From assembly GCA_030040755.1 (NCBI GenBank), contig JASHTC010000013.1, positions 1 to 10,039 of the forward strand: a stretch of 10,039 nt of DNA. Reading direction: 5' to 3'. The position numbers and the translations under genes are program-made. Source of the DNA: Thermoplasmata archaeon (GTDB taxonomy: Archaea; Thermoplasmatota; Thermoplasmata; Lutacidiplasmatales; UBA184). This document shows positions 6,678 through 10,039 of this stretch, piece by piece; positions within the stretch are counted from its first letter, which is position 1, and each line of letters begins with the position of its first letter. The notes under the pieces were generated by a model, which was given only the letters and a program-made list of their open reading frames with translations, had not been told where the DNA came from and searched no databases.

Positions 6678-6683
6678 CTTAAC
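6678..6683 (-). promoter_or_regulatory. probable TATA box of the BlaI-like operon
   Basis: On the minus strand this reads GTTAAG, the only AT-rich hexamer near the start in this stretch. It is centred about 29.5 nt before the first GTG of the repressor gene, implying a leader of only a few nt. A run of G follows it on the same strand. Assignment rests on spacing and composition. Confidence 0.5.
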
Positions 6684-6699
6684 GGGTGTGTCGGACGCG

Positions 6700-6727
6700 A
6701 ACGTACCAGTACTTACCAAACGTACGT
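6700..6727. promoter_or_regulatory. candidate operator region: clustered repeats in the divergent spacer
   Basis: A 28-bp AT-richer patch lies between the two divergent promoters. AACGTAC occurs at 6700-6706 and again at 6719-6725, 19 bp apart. TACCA occurs at 6704-6708 and 6714-6718, 10 bp apart. GTAC occurs at 6703, 6709 and 6722, and ACGTACGT (6720-6727) is an 8-bp palindrome. Spacings near one and two helical turns suit a dimeric regulator. The BlaI-like protein encoded alongside is the obvious candidate ligand, but the site is not the bacterial TACA/TGTA operator and binding is unproven. Confidence 0.35.
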
Positions 6728-6760
6728 CGCCGCCGAGGGGGTACGGCCCCCGCGCAAGAG

Positions 6761-6766
6761 CTTATG
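6761..6766 (+). promoter_or_regulatory. TATA-like box of the CBS-led operon
   Basis: CTTATG is centred 25.5 nt before the GTG at 6789, the same distance as the kae1 box to its ATG. No Shine-Dalgarno-like sequence precedes the GTG, so a leaderless transcript is expected. Confidence 0.5.
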
Positions 6767-6788
6767 GCCCGGCCCCCCTCGCGCCGGT

Positions 6789-8186
6789 GTGCCGGCCGTT
6801 CCGGGGCGCCCTGAGAGCATCCTCGACCTCGTGGGGAACACCCCGGTGGTTCCCCTCCGGCGGGTCGGCCAGGGGGTCCCGTACCGGATCCTCGCCAAGC
6901 TCGAGTACCTGAACCCGGGGGGCTCGGTCAAGGACCGGATCGGACCCGCGATGATCGACGCGCTGGAACGCACCGGCCAGCTGAGGCCCGGCGGCACGAT
7001 CGTGGAGGCGACGAGCGGCAACACCGGCGTCGGGCTAGCGATGGTCGCGGCCGTGCGGGGGTACCGGGTCGTCTTCGTCCTGCCGGACAAGATGAGCACC
7101 GAGAAGATCCGCCTCCTGCGGGCCTTCGGGGCCCGCGTGGTCGTGACGCCGAGCGGCCTTGCCCCGGACCACCCGATGAGCCACTACTCGGTGGCGCGTC
7201 GGCTCGCGCAGGAGATCCCCGGTGCCTGCTACCCCAATCAGTATGAGAACCCGGAGAACGCCGACGCCCACTACCGTTCGACCGGGCCCGAGATCGACCG
7301 CGACGGAGGGCCGGAACTGGCGGCGGTCATCGCGACGGTCGGCACCGGGGGGACCCTGAGCGGGGTCGGACGCTACTTCAAGGAGCACCGCCCGAGCGTG
7401 AAGATCGTCGCCGTCGACCCGGCGGGCTCGGTCCTGGGCCCGTACTTCCGCACCCGCACGCTCGGCCGGGCCGTCCCGTACCTCGTCGAGGGGATCGGGG
7501 AGGACATGATCCCGAAATCGATCCACTTCCAGTACATGGACGAGTTCGTCGAGGTCAACGACCAGGAGTCCTTCCAGATGGCCCGTCGGCTCGCCCGGGA
7601 GGAGGGGATGTTCGTGGGAGGCTCGTCCGGCTCGGCGGTCGCGGGCGCGCTCCGCTGGCTCTCCAAACGGCCGCTGCCGGACGGGGCGACGGTCCTCGTG
7701 GTCCTGCCCGACTCCGGGGACCGGTACCTCTCGAAGTTCTACTCGGACGACTGGATGCGGGAGAAGGGACTGCTCGACGTCGGGGCGACCGCGCGCGACC
7801 TGCTCGCGCGCAAGGCGACCCCCGCGATCGTGGCGGCCGACCCCACCACGGTCGTTCGCGACGCGCTGCAGCTCCTGAGGCATCACGGGATCACGGCGAT
7901 GCCGGTGCTCGCCGGCTCGCAGAACGTCGGCAGCGTGCAGGAGGAGGAGGTCCTCCGCCGCAGCCTGGCGGACGAGACGGTGCTCCTGCGCACCGTCCAG
8001 TCGATCCTGCAGCCCCCGTTCCCGGAGGTCTCCACGGACGCCCCGGTCTCGGACCTCCTCCATCGTCTCAAGGAGGAGCGGACCTTGCTGGTCCGCGACC
8101 CGGCGACCGGCGCGGCGGTCGGTGTCCTTACCCGCCACGATGTCGTGGCCTACCTCTCTGAGCAGGGAGGAGCGCATGCGACTTAG
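6789..8186 (+). CDS. cystathionine beta-synthase with C-terminal CBS-domain pair
   Basis: A PLP fold-type II enzyme expected to condense homocysteine with serine (or an activated serine) to cystathionine, the first step of transsulfuration toward cysteine; cytoplasmic. Of the 465 residues, the catalytic domain covers about 8-325. It has Lys48 in GGSVKDR as the PLP Schiff base, TSGNTG (75-80) near the cofactor ring and GTGGT (185-189) binding the phosphate. EGIGEDMIP (234-242) and the SGDRYLSKFYSDDWM segment resemble CBS rather than O-acetylserine sulfhydrylase. Two CBS motifs follow at about 330-388 and 392-457, forming a Bateman module that in relatives binds adenosyl ligands. GTG 6789 fits the leaderless box upstream. 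The 3' end overlaps the gamma-lyase gene by 11 bp. O-acetylserine, O-phosphoserine or sulfide use cannot be excluded from sequence. Confidence 0.93.
   Translation: MPAVPGRPESILDLVGNTPVVPLRRVGQGVPYRILAKLEYLNPGGSVKDRIGPAMIDALERTGQLRPGGTIVEATSGNTGVGLAMVAAVRGYRVVFVLPDKMSTEKIRLLRAFGARVVVTPSGLAPDHPMSHYSVARRLAQEIPGACYPNQYENPENADAHYRSTGPEIDRDGGPELAAVIATVGTGGTLSGVGRYFKEHRPSVKIVAVDPAGSVLGPYFRTRTLGRAVPYLVEGIGEDMIPKSIHFQYMDEFVEVNDQESFQMARRLAREEGMFVGGSSGSAVAGALRWLSKRPLPDGATVLVVLPDSGDRYLSKFYSDDWMREKGLLDVGATARDLLARKATPAIVAADPTTVVRDALQLLRHHGITAMPVLAGSQNVGSVQEEEVLRRSLADETVLLRTVQSILQPPFPEVSTDAPVSDLLHRLKEERTLLVRDPATGAAVGVLTRHDVVAYLSEQGGAHAT
8166..8172 (+). promoter_or_regulatory. ribosome-binding site that fixes the gamma-lyase start
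   Basis: GGAGGAG lies inside the end of the CBS gene, just before ATG 8176. It supports this start over the in-frame ATG at 8122, which would add 18 residues that do not resemble the family N-terminus. Confidence 0.65.
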
Positions 8187-9318
8187 GACGCGGGTCATCC
8201 ACGACGGGCAGCCGGTCGACGCCGCGACGGGGGCGGTCAGCCCGCCGATCTACCTCTCGACGACCTTCCGGCAGAGCGCGCCGAACGTCCACCAGGGATA
8301 CGTCTACAGCCGGTCGGGAAACCCGACGCGCGCCGTCCTCGAGTCGGCGCTCGGCGCGCTCGAGGGCGGGGCCGGCGCTCTCGCCTTCTCCTCCGGCCTC
8401 GGGGCGCTGACCACGCTGCTCGAGTCGATCCCCTCCGGCCGACGGGTCGTCGCCGTCAACGACCTGTACGGGGGGACCTGGCGGCTCTTCGAGCACCACC
8501 GTCGCCAGTTCGGTCTCCAGGTCGACTACGTCGACCTGTCGGACCCGGATGCCCGGGATGCGGCGCTGGAGCAGCCGGCCGACGTCGTGTACGTGGAGAC
8601 CCCCACCAACCCGCTGATCCACCTGGTCGACCTCCGGGCGACGGTCCGCGCGGCGCGTAAGGTCCGGGCCCGGGTCGTCGTCGACAACACGTTTGCCACC
8701 CCCGTCCTCCAGCGGCCCATCGAATTCGGCGCGGACCTCGTACTGCACTCGACCACCAAGTTCCTCGGGGGACACTCGGACGTCGTGGGGGGCGCGCTGG
8801 TGCCCCGTACCGCGAAGGAGCTCACCGAGCTGGCCTGGCTGCAAAACGCCGTCGGGGCGGTGCCCAGCCCCTTCGACTGCTACCTCGTGCTCCGCGGGCT
8901 GCGGACGCTGGCCGTGCGGATGCGCGCCCACGGCGAGAGCGCCCGGGCGGTCGCCGAGGTCCTCGAGGGACATCCTAAGGTCCGGTCGGTCCACTACCCG
9001 GGACTCGCCTCCCATCCGCAGCACGTGCTGGCACGACGCCAGATGGACGGGTACGGGGGCATCGTGAGCGTGGACCTCCGGTCCGGCCGGAAGGGGGCGC
9101 TCCGGTTCCTGCGCGGTCTATCGATCTTTACGCTCGCGGAGAGCCTCGGCGCGGTCGAGTCGCTCGTCGACCACCCGGCCTCGATGACGCACGCGAGCGT
9201 GCCCCGCGCCGAGCGCGAGGCCCACGGTGTCACCGACGGACTCCTCCGCCTCTCCTGCGGCATCGAGGACCCGGCCGACCTCGCCGACGACGTGCGCCGG
9301 GCGCTCCGGAGGGTGTAG
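8176..9318 (+). CDS. cystathionine gamma-lyase / gamma-synthase family PLP enzyme
   Basis: A PLP fold-type I enzyme of the Cys/Met metabolism family, 380 aa, full length. Visible signatures are TRVIHDGQ near the N-terminus (5-12), PPIYLSTTF (23-31), the phosphate-contacting YSRSGNPTR (44-52), the VDNTFATP block with its PLP-ring Asp, and LHSTTKFLGGHSD with Lys195 as the Schiff base. The C-terminal SLGAVESLVDHPASMTH block is also standard. Lyase and synthase cannot be separated reliably by sequence reading. The direct overlap with cystathionine beta-synthase favours gamma-lyase, which cleaves cystathionine to cysteine, 2-oxobutyrate and ammonia. The start at 8176 lies within the final codons of the CBS gene with a strong ribosome-binding site, so translation is probably coupled. 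cysS follows after one nucleotide. Confidence 0.93.
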   Translation: MRLRTRVIHDGQPVDAATGAVSPPIYLSTTFRQSAPNVHQGYVYSRSGNPTRAVLESALGALEGGAGALAFSSGLGALTTLLESIPSGRRVVAVNDLYGGTWRLFEHHRRQFGLQVDYVDLSDPDARDAALEQPADVVYVETPTNPLIHLVDLRATVRAARKVRARVVVDNTFATPVLQRPIEFGADLVLHSTTKFLGGHSDVVGGALVPRTAKELTELAWLQNAVGAVPSPFDCYLVLRGLRTLAVRMRAHGESARAVAEVLEGHPKVRSVHYPGLASHPQHVLARRQMDGYGGIVSVDLRSGRKGALRFLRGLSIFTLAESLGAVESLVDHPASMTHASVPRAEREAHGVTDGLLRLSCGIEDPADLADDVRRALRRV

Positions 9319-9319
9319 C

Positions 9320-10039
9320 GTGCGTCGCTTCACGGTCTACGACTCGATGGCGCGGGAGGTGCGGGCGTTCGCCCCCCTCGTCCCGCCGCGGGTCGGCCTG
9401 TTTGTCTGCGGCCTCACCCCCTACGCCGAGGCCCACGTCGGGCACGGCCGCGTCTTCGTCATCTTCGACATGGTCGCCCGGGCCCTGCGGCACTGGGGCT
9501 ATCGCGTCCTGTACGTCCAGACGGTGACGAACGTCGACGACAAGGTGATCGCCCGGGCGGCCGAGGAGGGGGTCGACCCCCTCGAGCTCTCCGACCGCAA
9601 CGAGCGGGAGTTCCTTGAGAGCATGGAGCAGCTCGGGGTCCGGTCGGTCAACTACTACGCCTACGCGACCGACCACATCCCGGATATCCTCGCCCAGGTC
9701 CAGGCCCTGATCGACCGCGGCTTCGCCTACGTGGCCGTCGACGGCTCGGTCTACTACTCCGTCGCGAAGTTCCCCGCCTACGGCCGTCTCTCGGGACAGC
9801 GGGTCGAGGCGCTGAAACCCGGCGCCCGCGTGGAGGCCGACGAGCGGAAGCGGGCCCCCGAGGACTTTGTCCTCTGGAAGGCCGCGCGACCGGGCGAGCC
9901 GACCTGGGAGAGCCCGTGGGGCCCCGGGCGCCCGGGCTGGCACATCGAGGACACGGCGATCACCACCCGGGTCCTCGGGCCGCGCTACGACCTCCACGGT
10001 GCCGGGCTCGACCTGATCTTCCCCCACCACGAGGCCGAG
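9320..10039 (+). CDS. cysS: cysteinyl-tRNA synthetase, N-terminal 240 codons (3' end outside window)
   Basis: A class I aminoacyl-tRNA synthetase that charges tRNA-Cys; cytoplasmic. The frame starts at GTG 9320, 1 nt after the gamma-lyase stop, with GGAGGG (9308-9313) as ribosome-binding site, and is open to the last base. The zinc/cysteine-binding Cys30 lies in LFVCGLTPY and the HIGH motif is HVGH (39-42). The family blocks TNVDDK, SGQRVEALKPGARVE, DFVLWK and PGWHIED are present. By alignment from memory with E. coli CysRS, Cys28 corresponds to Cys30, His234 to His236 and Glu238 to Glu240 (the very last codon), while Cys209 is replaced by Asp211. The KMSKS motif and anticodon-binding domain lie beyond the window. 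Position downstream of two cysteine-biosynthesis genes links cysteine supply to its charging. Confidence 0.95.
   Translation, partial: MRRFTVYDSMAREVRAFAPLVPPRVGLFVCGLTPYAEAHVGHGRVFVIFDMVARALRHWGYRVLYVQTVTNVDDKVIARAAEEGVDPLELSDRNEREFLESMEQLGVRSVNYYAYATDHIPDILAQVQALIDRGFAYVAVDGSVYYSVAKFPAYGRLSGQRVEALKPGARVEADERKRAPEDFVLWKAARPGEPTWESPWGPGRPGWHIEDTAITTRVLGPRYDLHGAGLDLIFPHHEAE

Noticed and set aside
8122..8175. Earlier in-frame ATG for the gamma-lyase
   Set aside because: The added 18 residues do not fit the family N-terminus, and the strong GGAGGAG lies just before ATG 8176.
9230..10030. 266-codon minus-strand frame opposite cysS
   Set aside because: Shadow of cysteinyl-tRNA synthetase, whose motifs are all on the plus strand.
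1..10039. CRISPR arrays, transposases, phage genes, rRNA or tRNA genes
   Set aside because: No spaced repeats, integrase or transposase motifs, terminal inverted repeats or conserved RNA signatures were found; the window is densely packed with ordinary protein genes.

Overview
The window is gene-dense, very GC-rich DNA from an archaeon. The archaeal assignment rests on an archaeosine-type tRNA-guanine transglycosylase with a C-terminal PUA domain, a Kae1-type t6A enzyme, a geranylgeranyl reductase-family flavoprotein of archaeal lipid synthesis, an archaeal-looking CysRS, and TATA-like boxes centred about 25-30 nt upstream of several start codons (leaderless transcripts). A high-GC Thermoplasmata-like euryarchaeon would fit, but the exact lineage is inference. 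Nothing suggests a plasmid, prophage, insertion sequence, CRISPR array or RNA gene.

Layout. Bases 1-94 hold the end of an upstream gene whose TGA overlaps the GTG start of tgtA (91-2043, archaeosine synthesis). After a 113-nt gap come a 76-aa unknown protein (2157-2387), kae1/tsaD (2444-3430, t6A37) and a geranylgeranyl reductase-family gene (3441-4679), all on the + strand. A three-gene unit lies on the - strand and reads leftward from 6651: a BlaI/MecI-type winged-helix repressor (6286-6651), a three-TM HEXXH metalloprotease with M48/M56 features (5370-6269), and a signal-peptide-bearing, sequon-rich single-pass membrane protein (4643-5377). The last gene overlaps the reductase gene tail to tail by 37 bp. 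A 137-nt divergent spacer (6652-6788) carries promoters for both directions and a repeat-rich, AT-richer patch. To its right, on the + strand, are cystathionine beta-synthase with a C-terminal CBS-domain pair (6789-8186), a cystathionine gamma-lyase/synthase (8176-9318), and the first 240 codons of cysS (9320 to the window end).

Functionally, the left part is a tRNA-modification neighbourhood (archaeosine-15 and t6A37) followed by a lipid gene. The right part is a coherent cysteine unit: homocysteine and serine to cystathionine, to cysteine, to Cys-tRNA. The most interesting part is the central minus-strand unit. It has the regulator and protease parts of a BlaI-BlaR1 (MecI-MecR1) signalling system but no beta-lactam sensor domain, and the adjacent surface protein could supply a separate sensor. 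That reading is a hypothesis. The remaining genes are mostly conventional, so novelty is moderate.
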